This document shows, one piece after another, positions 51,329 through 60,171 of a DNA stretch of 64,000 nt. The position numbers and the translations under genes are program-made. Below the pieces are notes generated by a model. That model had not been told where the DNA came from. It made no database searches and worked only from the letters and a program-made list of their open reading frames with translations. Every line of letters starts with the position of its first letter. Position 1 is the stretch's first letter. This stretch comes from Microbispora hainanensis (GTDB lineage: Bacteria > Actinomycetota > Actinomycetes > Streptosporangiales > Streptosporangiaceae): contig NZ_CP108086.1 in NCBI RefSeq assembly GCF_036186745.1, positions 3,782,001-3,846,000 on the forward strand, in the 5' to 3' direction.

Positions 51329-52228
51329 ATGCGGGCCAACTTCATCTTCTCCGAGGTCTGGATCGGCCTTCGGCGCAACCTCACGATGACCATCGCGGTG
51401 ATCGTGACGGTGGCGGTCGGCATGGCGCTGCTCGGCGTCGGACTGATGATCAACTCCCAGGTCTCGAAGCTGACCGGCTTCTGGAGCGACAAGGTCGAGC
51501 TGTCGGTCTACCTGTGCACCAAGGGCTCGCCCTTCGAACCGTGCAAGAACAGAGGCGCGGTCACGCAGGAGGAGAAGGGCAACCTGGAGCAGACGATCAA
51601 GGCGCTGCCGGACGTCGAGCGGGTGCAGTTCGAGAACCAGGCCCAGGCGTTCAAGAACTTCCAGAGCACGGAGAGCAACACACTGCTGCTCTCGGTGACC
51701 AAGCCCGAGGACATGCCGGAGTCGTTCCGGGTCAAGCTGAAGGACCCGGAGAAGGCGGCGGCCGTGGCCGGCAGCCTCAAGGGACAGCCCGGCGTCTCCA
51801 ACGTCGTCAACGAGCGCGACCTGCTCCAGTCGGTCTTCGGCTTCATGGACACGCTGCGCAACGTGGCGCTGGGCATCGCGATCCTCATGGTGATCGCGGC
51901 GACCCTGCTGATCGGCAACACGGTCCGGCTCTCGGCGTACAACCGCCGGAGAGAGACCGGCATCATGCGGCTGGTGGGCGCCTCCAACATCTACATCCAG
52001 CTTCCGTTCGTGCTGGAGGGTCTGATCGCGGGCCTCATCGGCGGCGTTCTGTCCGGTGTGATCCTGATCATCGTCAAGGTCTTCATCTTCGAGTCGATCC
52101 AGACCTACATGGCCGCGCCCCTCGGCTGGGACACGGTCGCGGGTGTGATCACCGGCACGATGGCCATCGGCGTGCTCATCTGTGTGCTCGCCTCTTTCGT
52201 CACTCTGCGCCGCTACCTGCGGGTGTGA
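51329..52228 (+). CDS. ftsX: permease-like cell division protein FtsX
   Basis: A 299-residue membrane partner of FtsE. A first helix lies at about residues 20-43, the extracellular domain from about 50 to 165 has a cysteine pair (YLCTKGSPFEPCKNRG) and contacts the hydrolase, and three more helices follow (VALGIAILMVIAATLLIG, LIAGLIGGVLSGVILII, VAGVITGTMAIGVLICVLA). AGGAG lies 10 bases upstream of the ATG. It is transcribed with ftsE and ends 56 bases before smpB, which appears to have its own start site. Confidence 0.97.
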   Translation: MRANFIFSEVWIGLRRNLTMTIAVIVTVAVGMALLGVGLMINSQVSKLTGFWSDKVELSVYLCTKGSPFEPCKNRGAVTQEEKGNLEQTIKALPDVERVQFENQAQAFKNFQSTESNTLLLSVTKPEDMPESFRVKLKDPEKAAAVAGSLKGQPGVSNVVNERDLLQSVFGFMDTLRNVALGIAILMVIAATLLIGNTVRLSAYNRRRETGIMRLVGASNIYIQLPFVLEGLIAGLIGGVLSGVILIIVKVFIFESIQTYMAAPLGWDTVAGVITGTMAIGVLICVLASFVTLRRYLRV

Positions 52229-52284
52229 GCCCGCACCGCCGCGCAACTCGTTTCCGCCCTTCGAGGCGACGGTAGGCTCCCCTT

Positions 52285-52767
52285 ATGCCACGTGAGACCG
52301 GGCGCAAGCTGATCGCCCAGAACAAGCGTGCCAGGCACGACTTCTTCATCGAGGACACCTACGAGGCCGGTCTCGTCCTGACCGGCACCGAGGTCAAGTC
52401 CCTGCGGGCGGGAAAGGCCAACCTGACCGACGGCTACGCGTCGGTCGAGGGCGGCGAGGTCTGGCTGATCAACGTGTACATCCCGGAGTACAGCCAGGGC
52501 ACCTGGACCAACCACGCCGCCCGGCGGACGCGCAAGCTGCTGCTGAACCGCAAGGAGATCGGCAAGCTCGACGTGACGCTGAAGGAGAAGGGCCTCACGC
52601 TGATCCCGCTGTCGATGTACTTCAAGGACGGCCGGGCGAAGATCGAAATCGGCGTCGCCAGGGGTAAGAAGGACTACGACAAGCGGCAGACGCTCATGGA
52701 GAAGCAGGCCAACCGGGAGATGGCGCGGGCCATGTCGAACGCGGTCCGCCGCCGGGGGGGCCGTTAG
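52285..52767 (+). CDS. smpB: SsrA-binding protein SmpB
   Basis: A 160-residue OB-fold protein that binds tmRNA and brings it to stalled ribosomes. Conserved stretches are [38 protein letters not shown] and the C-terminal [16 protein letters not shown]-type basic tail ([18 protein letters not shown]). A TAGGCT box (52273-52278) ends 6 bases before the ATG, which points to a leaderless transcript. The penicillin-binding-protein-like gene follows three bases later. Its RNA partner ssrA is encoded 2.2 kb downstream. Confidence 0.97.
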   Translation: MPRETGRKLIAQNKRARHDFFIEDTYEAGLVLTGTEVKSLRAGKANLTDGYASVEGGEVWLINVYIPEYSQGTWTNHAARRTRKLLLNRKEIGKLDVTLKEKGLTLIPLSMYFKDGRAKIEIGVARGKKDYDKRQTLMEKQANREMARAMSNAVRRRGGR

Positions 52768-52770
52768 CCC

Positions 52771-54675
52771 GTGTCCTTCCGATCATTCGGGGTCGTCCGG
52801 GCGAGAGCCGTACGGGCCGCGCTCGCGCTGGGGCTGGCCGCGCCCCTGCTGACCGGCTGCTTCGAGGAGCCGACGCCGCACGACGCGGTGCGCGACTTCC
52901 TCGTCGGCTGGCAGACGGGCGACTACGCCGCCGCCGCGCGGCGCGCCGACGGCAACCCGGCGGTGGTGCGCAAGGCGCTGGAGGACGCCCGGCTGCAACT
53001 GGACGCCGCCTCGATCCGCTTCACCCTGCGGGGGATCAGCCAGGACGGCGACTCGGCGCAGGCCGGCTACCACGCCGAGGTGGATCTCGGCGAGAACAAC
53101 CCCCTCTGGCAGTACGACGGCAACCTGCCCCTGCACCTGGTCGGCGGCCAGTGGAAGGTGCGGTGGTCGCCGAGCGTCATCCACCCCGACCTGCACCCCG
53201 GGCAGCGGCTCGCGGTCGCCACCGTCCCCAAGGGCCGCAAGCCGATCCTCGACCGGAACGGCAACCCGTTGCAGGACGAGACCGTGCTGCACGTCGCCGG
53301 AGTCATCCCCGCCAAGATCAAGGACCCCGGCAGGCTCTGCGACCAGCTCTCGAAGGTCACCGGTTTCGCCCAGGACCGCCTGCTGAGCCGCATCCTGTCG
53401 TCGCCCCCGCAGGACTTCGTCCCCCTCGCGACGTTCGGGCGGACGAAGTTCGCCCAGATCAAGTCCAAGCTGGAGGCCATCCCGGGTCTCGAGTTCCAGA
53501 TCGACAACCCGCCGGTCGCCCCCAAGTCGCCCACCCAGATCGTCGGGGTGGTCACGGCCATCACGCCGGAGGCGGAGCAGAAGCTCGGCGGACCGCAGCG
53601 CGCCGGCGACACGCTCGGCCGCGACGGCCTGCAGAAGGCCTACCAGGACCAGCTCACCGGCTCGACCGAGACCCGGGTCGTCATCCTCGACAACGCCACC
53701 GGCAGGCAGGTCAAGGAGCTCAAGGCGTGGCCGGGACGGGAGAACTCCTCGGTCCAGACGACGATCGACAGCCGCCTGCAGCACGTGGGCGACTCCGCCG
53801 TGGCCGGACCCCGCCCGGCCGCGCTCGTCGCGGTGCAGGCCTCCACCGGCGAGGTGCTGGCCGTCTCCACCAACCAGCTGCACCAGGAGAACGACGCGCT
53901 GGCCGGAAAGTTCGCGGCCGGCACCGCCTTCTCGATCATCGCCGCGGAAGGGCTGCTCGAGTCGGGCCTCGACCCGAAGCAGAAGGTGCCGTGCAGCGCC
54001 GACCGCACCGTGGGCGGAGCCCGCTTCCAGCAGCCGGGCATCGTCGGGGTGACGACACCGACCTTCCAAACCGACTTCGCGCAGGGCTGCGTGACCGCCC
54101 TGGCGTCGCTTGCCCGGCGGATCAGCGGACAGCGGCTGGCCGACAGCGCGACCCAGTTCGGCATCGGCGGCGACTGGAGGCTGCCGCTGAAGACGTTCAG
54201 CGGGTCGATGAACGCCCCCGACGGGGACGCCGCCATCGCGAAGATCATGGCCGGGCAGGGTGCCCGCGTGAGCCCGCTGGCGATGGCCCTCGTCGCCGCG
54301 GCCGTGAAGTCCGGCACGTGGCGGCCGCCGGTGCTGGTGACCTCGCCCGCCGCCCCCGACCCATCGGTCGGCGGCGCCACGCAGGCCACCGCCCAGCCCG
54401 TCACGCTCGACCCCGCGATCACCGCGAAGCTGCGCACGCTCATGCGGGCCGGTGTGACGTCCGGCGCGGCCACCGCCGCCTCCGCCCCCGGCGACCCCGT
54501 GTACGGCGTGGCCGCCGAGGTCACCCAGACGGAGAAGAAGGAGCGCACCCGGCTCTCATGGTTCGTGGGCTGGCAGGGTGACGTCGCGGTCGCCGTGCTG
54601 TCGGAGAGCGGCGACCTGGCGGCCGCCTCGGCGATCGCCGGGAGCTTCTTCCGCGACGCCCAGCCCCAGACCTGA
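52771..54675 (+). CDS. penicillin-binding-protein-like lipoprotein without catalytic motifs
   Basis: A 634-residue protein with the layout of class B penicillin-binding proteins: lipobox LLTGC (Cys30), an NTF2-like MecA_N domain (35-135), a dimerisation domain (150-290) and a transpeptidase domain (310-634). All three active-site motifs are lost: SxxK is TAFS (385-388), SxN is GCV (439-441) and KTG is replaced around YGVAAE (578-583). It cannot acylate substrate or penicillin and is probably a scaffold or regulator of wall synthesis. GTG 52771 lies three bases after smpB, so it is co-transcribed. Confidence 0.88.
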   Translation: MSFRSFGVVRARAVRAALALGLAAPLLTGCFEEPTPHDAVRDFLVGWQTGDYAAAARRADGNPAVVRKALEDARLQLDAASIRFTLRGISQDGDSAQAGYHAEVDLGENNPLWQYDGNLPLHLVGGQWKVRWSPSVIHPDLHPGQRLAVATVPKGRKPILDRNGNPLQDETVLHVAGVIPAKIKDPGRLCDQLSKVTGFAQDRLLSRILSSPPQDFVPLATFGRTKFAQIKSKLEAIPGLEFQIDNPPVAPKSPTQIVGVVTAITPEAEQKLGGPQRAGDTLGRDGLQKAYQDQLTGSTETRVVILDNATGRQVKELKAWPGRENSSVQTTIDSRLQHVGDSAVAGPRPAALVAVQASTGEVLAVSTNQLHQENDALAGKFAAGTAFSIIAAEGLLESGLDPKQKVPCSADRTVGGARFQQPGIVGVTTPTFQTDFAQGCVTALASLARRISGQRLADSATQFGIGGDWRLPLKTFSGSMNAPDGDAAIAKIMAGQGARVSPLAMALVAAAVKSGTWRPPVLVTSPAAPDPSVGGATQATAQPVTLDPAITAKLRTLMRAGVTSGAATAASAPGDPVYGVAAEVTQTEKKERTRLSWFVGWQGDVAVAVLSESGDLAAASAIAGSFFRDAQPQT

Positions 54676-54728
54676 AAAAGATCCGGAGGCGAGCAACCAT
54701 CAGGGCGGCGGTCGGCGTCTTTCTAGGT

Positions 54729-54763
54729 GACTGGGACCCGCTTGGGGGGTTGCGGGCCCAGTC
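54729..54763 (+). terminator. stem-loop after the penicillin-binding-protein-like gene
   Basis: GACTGGGACCCGC (54729-54741) pairs with GCGGGCCCAGTC (54752-54763) apart from one bulged base, around a loop of ten bases. It lies 54 bases behind the stop codon and has no following T-run, as is usual for actinomycete terminators. It separates the gene from ssrA. Confidence 0.6.
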
Positions 54764-54926
54764 GCCGTGATGAGGACAGGGCTCCATCTCGGGGGGAGCC
54801 CTGCCCGTCTCGACCGGCTCGACCCTGCCGGTCGGCCCCCGGGACGCGTGCCACAGGCCGCGATCCCGGGGGCTTCGGCGTCCCACCGGAATTCGAGTCG
54901 CGTCGCCGGTGTTGTCACGAGTAAGC

Positions 54927-54955
54927 TTGAGTTGCCAGGCTCTCGGGTCTGGATT
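54927..54955 (+). promoter_or_regulatory. candidate ssrA promoter
   Basis: TTGAGT (54927-54932) and TGGATT (54950-54955) are 17 bases apart and end 12 bases before the first base of mature tmRNA. The -10 box is imperfect. A precursor with a short 5' extension would be trimmed by RNase P. Confidence 0.4.
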
Positions 54956-54967
54956 GACAACTGCACA

Positions 54968-55350
54968 GGGGGTGACCGGTTTCGACTTCGACATTGCAAG
55001 TCAGGGGAAGCGGGTCGGGGACTGCGGACATAACCCCGTTAACACTGTGACCGCGAAACAATAAGTGCCAATAAGAAGAGCACTGAGGTCAGCCAGGCTT
55101 CCCTGGCTCTCGCCGCCTAAGCAGCGAGTAACCTCTGTCAGCCCGGGAGTGCCTTCGGCCCGGAACTGACATCGCTAGAAGGCTCAACCGTCCGGCCCGG
55201 TCACGGGGCCGTACGGGAAACCAAACAGTGACTGGGCCCGTCGGCGACTCGCCTGTGAGATTGCCGGGGCCGAGAAAAGCGCAACAGGCTGCACCCGGAG
55301 AAGCCCTGTCTTGGTGTTGAAGGACGCGGGTTCGATTCCCGCCACCTCCA
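54968..55350 (+). ncRNA. ssrA: transfer-messenger RNA (tmRNA)
   Basis: A 383-base tmRNA that rescues stalled ribosomes with SmpB. The 5' GGGGGTG (54968-54974) pairs with CACCTCC (55343-55349) as the acceptor stem; the 3' T-loop GGTTCGATTCC is present. The tag frame begins at GCC 55067 and ends at TAA 55118-55120, encoding ANKKSTEVSQASLALAA, which ends in the LAA-type degradation signal. The terminal CCA is not encoded (the genome continues ACAT), so it must be added. It lies in the typical actinomycete place after smpB. Confidence 0.97.
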
Positions 55351-55358
55351 CATCTCCG

Positions 55359-55406
55359 CCGAAGGGCGGGGAGGAAGCGATCGCTTCCTCCCCGCCCTTC
55401 GGTTTT
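55359..55406 (+). terminator. perfect intrinsic terminator of ssrA
   Basis: 55359-55402 is one perfect 44-base palindrome (arms of 20 bases around GATC), followed by TTTT at 55403-55406. It starts 9 bases after tmRNA. The strength and symmetry mean that it could also stop the convergent minus-strand gene ending at 55456. Confidence 0.9.
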
Positions 55407-55455
55407 CCCACGGGACATCCCCTCCGGCGCGTCATCCCGTGGAGCCCTGTGGGAC

Positions 55456-57051
55456 TCATCCGGGGGCGCATCCCTGCGCGATCTGCTGGGCCTCCACGTC
55501 GCTGATCTGCTGGCGCAGGGATTGGGCGACGCGGCTGAGGCCGGCGGCCTCGTGCCTGGCGATGAAGGGATCGCTCCAGTCGACGGCGGCGATCTCGGCC
55601 TTGACCTGGGCGAGTTGTTCGTCGAGGTGCTGGTGGCGCTGGTGCAGTTGCTCGCACGCGCTGCCGGTCGAGCCCACCACGATCCGCACAGGGGGGCCGG
55701 CGTGGCCGAACCAGTGGACCCCTTCCCGCAGCATCTGCCAGCTGAAGTCGTACATGCCCGCTGTGCCGGGCGCGGTGACGTCGAACCGGAACGTCGCCGT
55801 GGAACCGGGGCGGACCTCGGGCACCGGCAGTTCGACCCTGCCCAGGCCCCAGGTGGTGTTGTCCTGAGGAGACTGGCTGCCGAGCCGATACCCGAGATCG
55901 GGAGTCCACGTGGTGGACCCGGTGTTGGTGACACGGACAGTGACGTGCGTGCGCGAGCCGGCGGGCATGGTCGCCGCGGGCGGGGTCGAAGTGACGACCG
56001 AGCCGTCGTCGATGTAGGCGGGGGCCGGGTCCACGTGTCGGTACGGAAGCCTGAAGAAACCGCGGATCTGGCCAGAATTGGGGCCGTGTGTGCCGTTGGT
56101 GGTGATGGTCTTCGCCGGGGTGGGAGAGCTCATGTCCATCTGGATGACGATGTCGTCGTGGCCGGGGAAGTTGCAGTCGTAGGTGCGCAGGGTCAGCAGG
56201 TCACCGTGCCGCTCGTAACCCCACACGAGGACGACGTGGTTCTTGAACACGTCCCAGGGGGCGTAGGAGTGGGTGAGGACGAGCCCTATGGGGCTGAGAA
56301 CGCCGTTGTCGATGTCCTGGATGATGCCCGGGATCTCGTTGTACGACCGGCGGAAGAGCCCGGAGCCCCAGACGATCGCGTCGTGGTCGAGCGCCTGGGT
56401 GTCGGCCAGCCAGCGGGCGACCACGCCGGGGCCGTCGAAGCTGTGCACCAGGCGGGTGAGGATGTGTTGGGCGAGCGGGACGGGAATGGCGGACGAGTCC
56501 GTGCCCTTCAGCTGAGGAGTGCCGCTTTCGTGGATGTCCCGGGCGAGGAAGGACATGCCACCGCACAACCCCATCTCGGTGACGTCGATGGAGACGGGCG
56601 GCAGGCCGTGGATGGATATCTGCAGCGCGGTTCCCTGAGGCCACGGGCGGTTTCCGAACCGCGGGGCTCTCGTGGAGGGCAGGAACCCGGGTACGGCGGC
56701 CGGGCCGAAGTGCTGGACGGTGTTCGTGGCCCAGAGCGGATTTCCGGCGGTGCCGTACAGCACGAGGTTGCCGTCGTCCTGCAGCCACAGCCAGGCGCCG
56801 GGGTTGCCGTCCGTGTTCGTGGCCCAGTGTGCCTGGCCGGAGTCGTCGTAGAGAACGACGTTGCCGTCGCCCTGCATGACGGCGTGGGCGACGGGTTTGC
56901 CCCAGGTGCCGGTGTCCCACAAGGGGCGCCCGTCGTCGGTGCGATAGAGGACCAGGTTGCCGTCACCTTGCATGACCAGGCACACCCGTCCGTTGCCGGA
57001 CACGAGCTCCGAGCCGGCCTTCATCTCCTGGCCGGCCGCTAATCGGTCCAT
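55456..57051 (-). CDS. B-lectin / cysteine-peptidase-like / NBR1-like multidomain protein
   Basis: A 531-residue protein. Residues 5-112 are a bulb-type mannose-binding lectin with three mannose-site repeats (QGDGNLVLY, QGDGNVVLY, QDDGNLVLY). Residues 155-340 look like a cysteine peptidase: Cys163 in GLCGGMSF, His272 in NHVVLVWGYE and Asp292 in RTYDCNFPG. Residues 355-460 resemble the Ig-like domain of NBR1 (TTWTPDLGYRLGSQ, FSWQMLREGVHWFG). The last 65 residues are a coiled coil. No signal peptide is present. GGGAGG lies before the ATG. It may be a released or self-exported glycan-targeted effector; the role is unknown. Confidence 0.7.
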   Translation of the reverse strand: MDRLAAGQEMKAGSELVSGNGRVCLVMQGDGNLVLYRTDDGRPLWDTGTWGKPVAHAVMQGDGNVVLYDDSGQAHWATNTDGNPGAWLWLQDDGNLVLYGTAGNPLWATNTVQHFGPAAVPGFLPSTRAPRFGNRPWPQGTALQISIHGLPPVSIDVTEMGLCGGMSFLARDIHESGTPQLKGTDSSAIPVPLAQHILTRLVHSFDGPGVVARWLADTQALDHDAIVWGSGLFRRSYNEIPGIIQDIDNGVLSPIGLVLTHSYAPWDVFKNHVVLVWGYERHGDLLTLRTYDCNFPGHDDIVIQMDMSSPTPAKTITTNGTHGPNSGQIRGFFRLPYRHVDPAPAYIDDGSVVTSTPPAATMPAGSRTHVTVRVTNTGSTTWTPDLGYRLGSQSPQDNTTWGLGRVELPVPEVRPGSTATFRFDVTAPGTAGMYDFSWQMLREGVHWFGHAGPPVRIVVGSTGSACEQLHQRHQHLDEQLAQVKAEIAAVDWSDPFIARHEAAGLSRVAQSLRQQISDVEAQQIAQGCAPG

Positions 57052-57130
57052 GAGCGATCCTCCCTTGGAGTCGTCTCATTGAAGACGGCATCGAGGGGAG
57101 GTCGCCCCAGGGGAGCTCTCAGGGAAATCG

Positions 57131-57280
57131 CTAGGCGTCGCCCTCGTCGACTGCTGAGGGAGGCTCCAGGAGCCGGAGGAGTCCCAGCCAGCCGGTGAAG
57201 GTCTCCGGCGCGTGGCCCTCGCGGAGCACTTGGCCGCGCACTCCGTCATCGGTGTAGTCGAGGTCGATGACGAATCGCAT
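57131..57280 (-). CDS. 49-residue conserved protein
   Basis: A small frame of 49 codons, MRFVIDLDYTDDGVRGQVLR at the start, then GHAPETFTGWLGLLRLLEPP and an acidic end. The pattern of a short beta-strand pair followed by a GWLELLRLLE-type helix recurs in small proteins next to LuxR regulators in streptomycetes. There is no Shine-Dalgarno sequence before the ATG. It lies between the LAL regulator and the lectin-peptidase gene on the same strand. Confidence 0.6.
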   Translation of the reverse strand: MRFVIDLDYTDDGVRGQVLREGHAPETFTGWLGLLRLLEPPSAVDEGDA

Positions 57281-57333
57281 GAGCCAACGGTAGACCTGAG
57301 GTGAGGGAGATTCATCGGGAGACGCCTAGGTGC

Positions 57334-60030
57334 TTACCCTGGGTCTCTCACGTTCCCGAATGTCGCGATCAGCGCCGCGCGGGATGTCACGCCCAGTTTG
57401 GCGTACAGGTGACTGAGGTGATATTCGACGGTCTTGGTGCTCAGCATGAGCTCGCGGGCGATCTGGCGATTGCTGATTCCGGTGGCGGCCAGCCTCGCCA
57501 CCGCCTGTTCCTGCGGGGTGAGAGTTCCCCGGCGCCGATGACCGGAGGATGCCCGCAGTCCGCAGGCGGCGAGCTCGCGTTCGCACCTTTCGAGGTACGG
57601 CCGGGCGGCCAGCCTCTCCAGCGCGTCGCGAGCGGCCTCCAACTGCTCGGCCGCCAGGGCACGCTTGCCCCATCTCCGCAGGAAGCCGCCGTACGCTAAC
57701 CGCAACCGGGCGGTCTCGAACGGCATGGAGATCCGTGCGCAGTGGGTGAGACCTTCCTGGAAGGCGGCGTCGGCGGCGGAGTGCCGCTCGCGGAAGGCGA
57801 GCAGGTTGCCGCGGACCCGCGCGCAGGCGGCCAGCACCGAGTGGCGGCCGCGCTCCCTCGCGAGCCTCTCGCACGGGACGAGGACGGCCTCCGCCTCCTC
57901 GTCCGCGCCGACGGCGATGAGCGCGTCGGCGAGCAGATCCTGCCAGGCGATCACTCCCGGCTCGTGGCTCCCGTCCTGGTGACCGAGGTCCGCGAGCGGC
58001 TTCAGCGCGGTGATGACCTGATCATGGCTGCCCTGCGCCGCGGCCAGGTGAGCCTCGGCGCTGCACGCGGTGGTGAGCGCGACGGTGCTGTCCGGACGCA
58101 CCCCGCACGCGGCCCGGATGTGCGCGGTGGCGTGGTCCCATTCGCCGCGCGCGGCGGGCACGCAGGCGGCGAGGCCGTGAGCGATGGCGGCGAGCCACGC
58201 CTGACCGGCGTCGTCGGCGATCGAGGTGGAGATCTCGGCATGCACGACGGCGTCATCCCAATGACCGGCACGATATTCGGCGTACCCGAGCATCGACGCG
58301 GCGAGCAGCCGGAACGGCGCCGAGCGACCGGCCGAGGCGGCCACGACTCCGGAGAGGTCTCGCAGTGCTCCCTGGAGGTCGTCGGCCCAGGTGCGCAGCA
58401 CCCCTCGTCCGCAGATCGCGTCGAGCTCGAAGGGACTGGCGATCTCCGGGTTGGGCAGTGACGGTATGAGGTCGAGCGCCTTGTCTATACTCCCCGAGAT
58501 GCCGAGGCCGGCGAGCCGGAAATAGCGGGCCATGCCCATGCCCGGCCGGTCGGGCGCCAGCCGCAACGCCTGCTCGGCCCACCAGGCGCCCTGCGCTCCC
58601 CGGGATCGCATGCTGCACAGGGCCGCGAGGTTCTCGGCGATCCGGGCCGCGAGCACCGGCTCCTCATCGGGCGCGCAGTGCTTCCACGCGTCCGTCAGCA
58701 GCTCGAAGGCGTCCTCCAGCCGTCCGGTCACATAGGCCACCGCGCCACGGGCGTATCCGCTGACGGCCGCGGGGCAGGTCTCGGGCAGCTCCGTCGTCAG
58801 CGTCACCGCCTCGCCGACCTGCCCGTCGAGGAGCAGCGCTTCGATCGCGTCGGCGGTCAGCCGTGCTCGCTCGTCCTCCGCCGGGGCCAGCCGCGCGGCG
58901 CGGGTGAGGTGGACGGCGGCGCTGGACCACAGGCCCGCGTTCGCCTCCCGCCGAGCGAACGCCGCGAACTCCGCCACCAGCGTGTCATCAGGGTGAGCGG
59001 TCGAGTGGAGCCGATGGTTCAGCCTCGCCAGCTCGTCACCGACGATCTCGGCCGCCCTGCCGTGCAGGGCCATGCGGAGCGCGGGTCCCAAGTCCTGGTA
59101 GACCGCGGCCTGGATCAGCGGGTGAGGAAAGGCGACCACGATGCCGTTGCCTGTGGAACGTTCCTCTAGCAGGTGCGCCGCCACGGCCTCGTCGAGGGCG
59201 GCCACCGGATGGTCGAGGGCGGCCAGCCGCGCGGCCTGCCACAGGGGAGCGGACGCGCCGAGCACGGACATGGCCTCCACGAGGTGCTGGGTGCGGACAG
59301 CACTGCCGGCGAGGCGCGACAGGACCAGCATGGCGTACGAACGAGGCGCCGGCAGGGGTGACCCGAGATCGGCGAGGAGCTCTCCCGGCACCTGTTCGAG
59401 CAGGGCGCGGGCATGGAGGGGATTTCCGCTCGTATGGTCACGCAGCCGCGAGGCCACCCGCAGCGGCAACGGCGTCTCGCTCAGCCCCTGGATGTCTTCG
59501 GCGGCGAGCCCGGCCAGCGAGATGCGCGCGGTGGACTCGGCCGCGAGCAGCCGGCGCAGGCCCTCCGGCAGGCGCTGGTCGGCGGGATCGCGCACGATGA
59601 CGATCGCCATGATCCGGTCGACACGCAGCCGCCGCAAGGCGAAGGTGATCGCGTGCAGCGAGGCGGTGTCCGCCCAGTGGGCGTCATCGAGGACCAGCAC
59701 CAGCTCGCCCCGGTCCTGCAGATCGCCCAGCTTCTCCAGCAGGGCCGCCCCCGCCTCCAACGGGTCCGCGGGGACGGCGTCCGCCTTGTGCAACTGGTCG
59801 AAGGTTCCGTACGAGAGCGTCGACTCGTTCTGCTCTCCGCTCGCCCACAGCACCGTGAGGCCGGGATGGCGACTCAGGAACCGCCGGACCAGCGCGGTCT
59901 TGCCGATCCCCGGCTGCCCGTCGACCAGTAGAATCCGCGGTGATCCCGCCCGCACCCCGGCCAGCTCCGCGTCCAGCCTCGCCAGCTCGGCCGCGCGTCC
60001 GACGAATGAGACGATCCTGTGCGGCGACAT
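57334..60030 (-). CDS. LAL-type LuxR family transcriptional regulator
   Basis: An 898-residue large ATP-binding LuxR regulator. The AAA part has Walker A DGQPGIGKTALVRR (about 38-51) and Walker B LVLVLDDAHW; the middle 550 residues are TPR-like paired helices; the end is a LuxR HTH (LTPQEQAVARLAATGISNRQ, then STKTVEYHLSHLYAKLG). Such proteins activate secondary metabolism or polysaccharide use upon ligand binding. ATG 60030 follows GGAGGTGATC; an earlier in-frame start would not change the domains. It is the best candidate activator for its minus-strand neighbours. Confidence 0.92.
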   Translation of the reverse strand: MSPHRIVSFVGRAAELARLDAELAGVRAGSPRILLVDGQPGIGKTALVRRFLSRHPGLTVLWASGEQNESTLSYGTFDQLHKADAVPADPLEAGAALLEKLGDLQDRGELVLVLDDAHWADTASLHAITFALRRLRVDRIMAIVIVRDPADQRLPEGLRRLLAAESTARISLAGLAAEDIQGLSETPLPLRVASRLRDHTSGNPLHARALLEQVPGELLADLGSPLPAPRSYAMLVLSRLAGSAVRTQHLVEAMSVLGASAPLWQAARLAALDHPVAALDEAVAAHLLEERSTGNGIVVAFPHPLIQAAVYQDLGPALRMALHGRAAEIVGDELARLNHRLHSTAHPDDTLVAEFAAFARREANAGLWSSAAVHLTRAARLAPAEDERARLTADAIEALLLDGQVGEAVTLTTELPETCPAAVSGYARGAVAYVTGRLEDAFELLTDAWKHCAPDEEPVLAARIAENLAALCSMRSRGAQGAWWAEQALRLAPDRPGMGMARYFRLAGLGISGSIDKALDLIPSLPNPEIASPFELDAICGRGVLRTWADDLQGALRDLSGVVAASAGRSAPFRLLAASMLGYAEYRAGHWDDAVVHAEISTSIADDAGQAWLAAIAHGLAACVPAARGEWDHATAHIRAACGVRPDSTVALTTACSAEAHLAAAQGSHDQVITALKPLADLGHQDGSHEPGVIAWQDLLADALIAVGADEEAEAVLVPCERLARERGRHSVLAACARVRGNLLAFRERHSAADAAFQEGLTHCARISMPFETARLRLAYGGFLRRWGKRALAAEQLEAARDALERLAARPYLERCERELAACGLRASSGHRRRGTLTPQEQAVARLAATGISNRQIARELMLSTKTVEYHLSHLYAKLGVTSRAALIATFGNVRDPG

Positions 60031-60171
60031 GATGATCACCTCCGCTGGTGCGGCCCACCGTGACTGTACGACAGGTGCAAACCCGGAGAAATCCCCTAGC
60101 CGAGGTGGAGCCGGGACGCCCACGGGCCGGCCCGGACGGCGGCCGCTTCCGTGGCCGCCGAGCCGGTCGCT

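Noticed and set aside
54968-55456. ssrA as an integration site for a genomic island
   Set aside because: tmRNA genes are common attachment sites, but no integrase and no repeat of the ssrA 3' end was found between 55350 and 62800.
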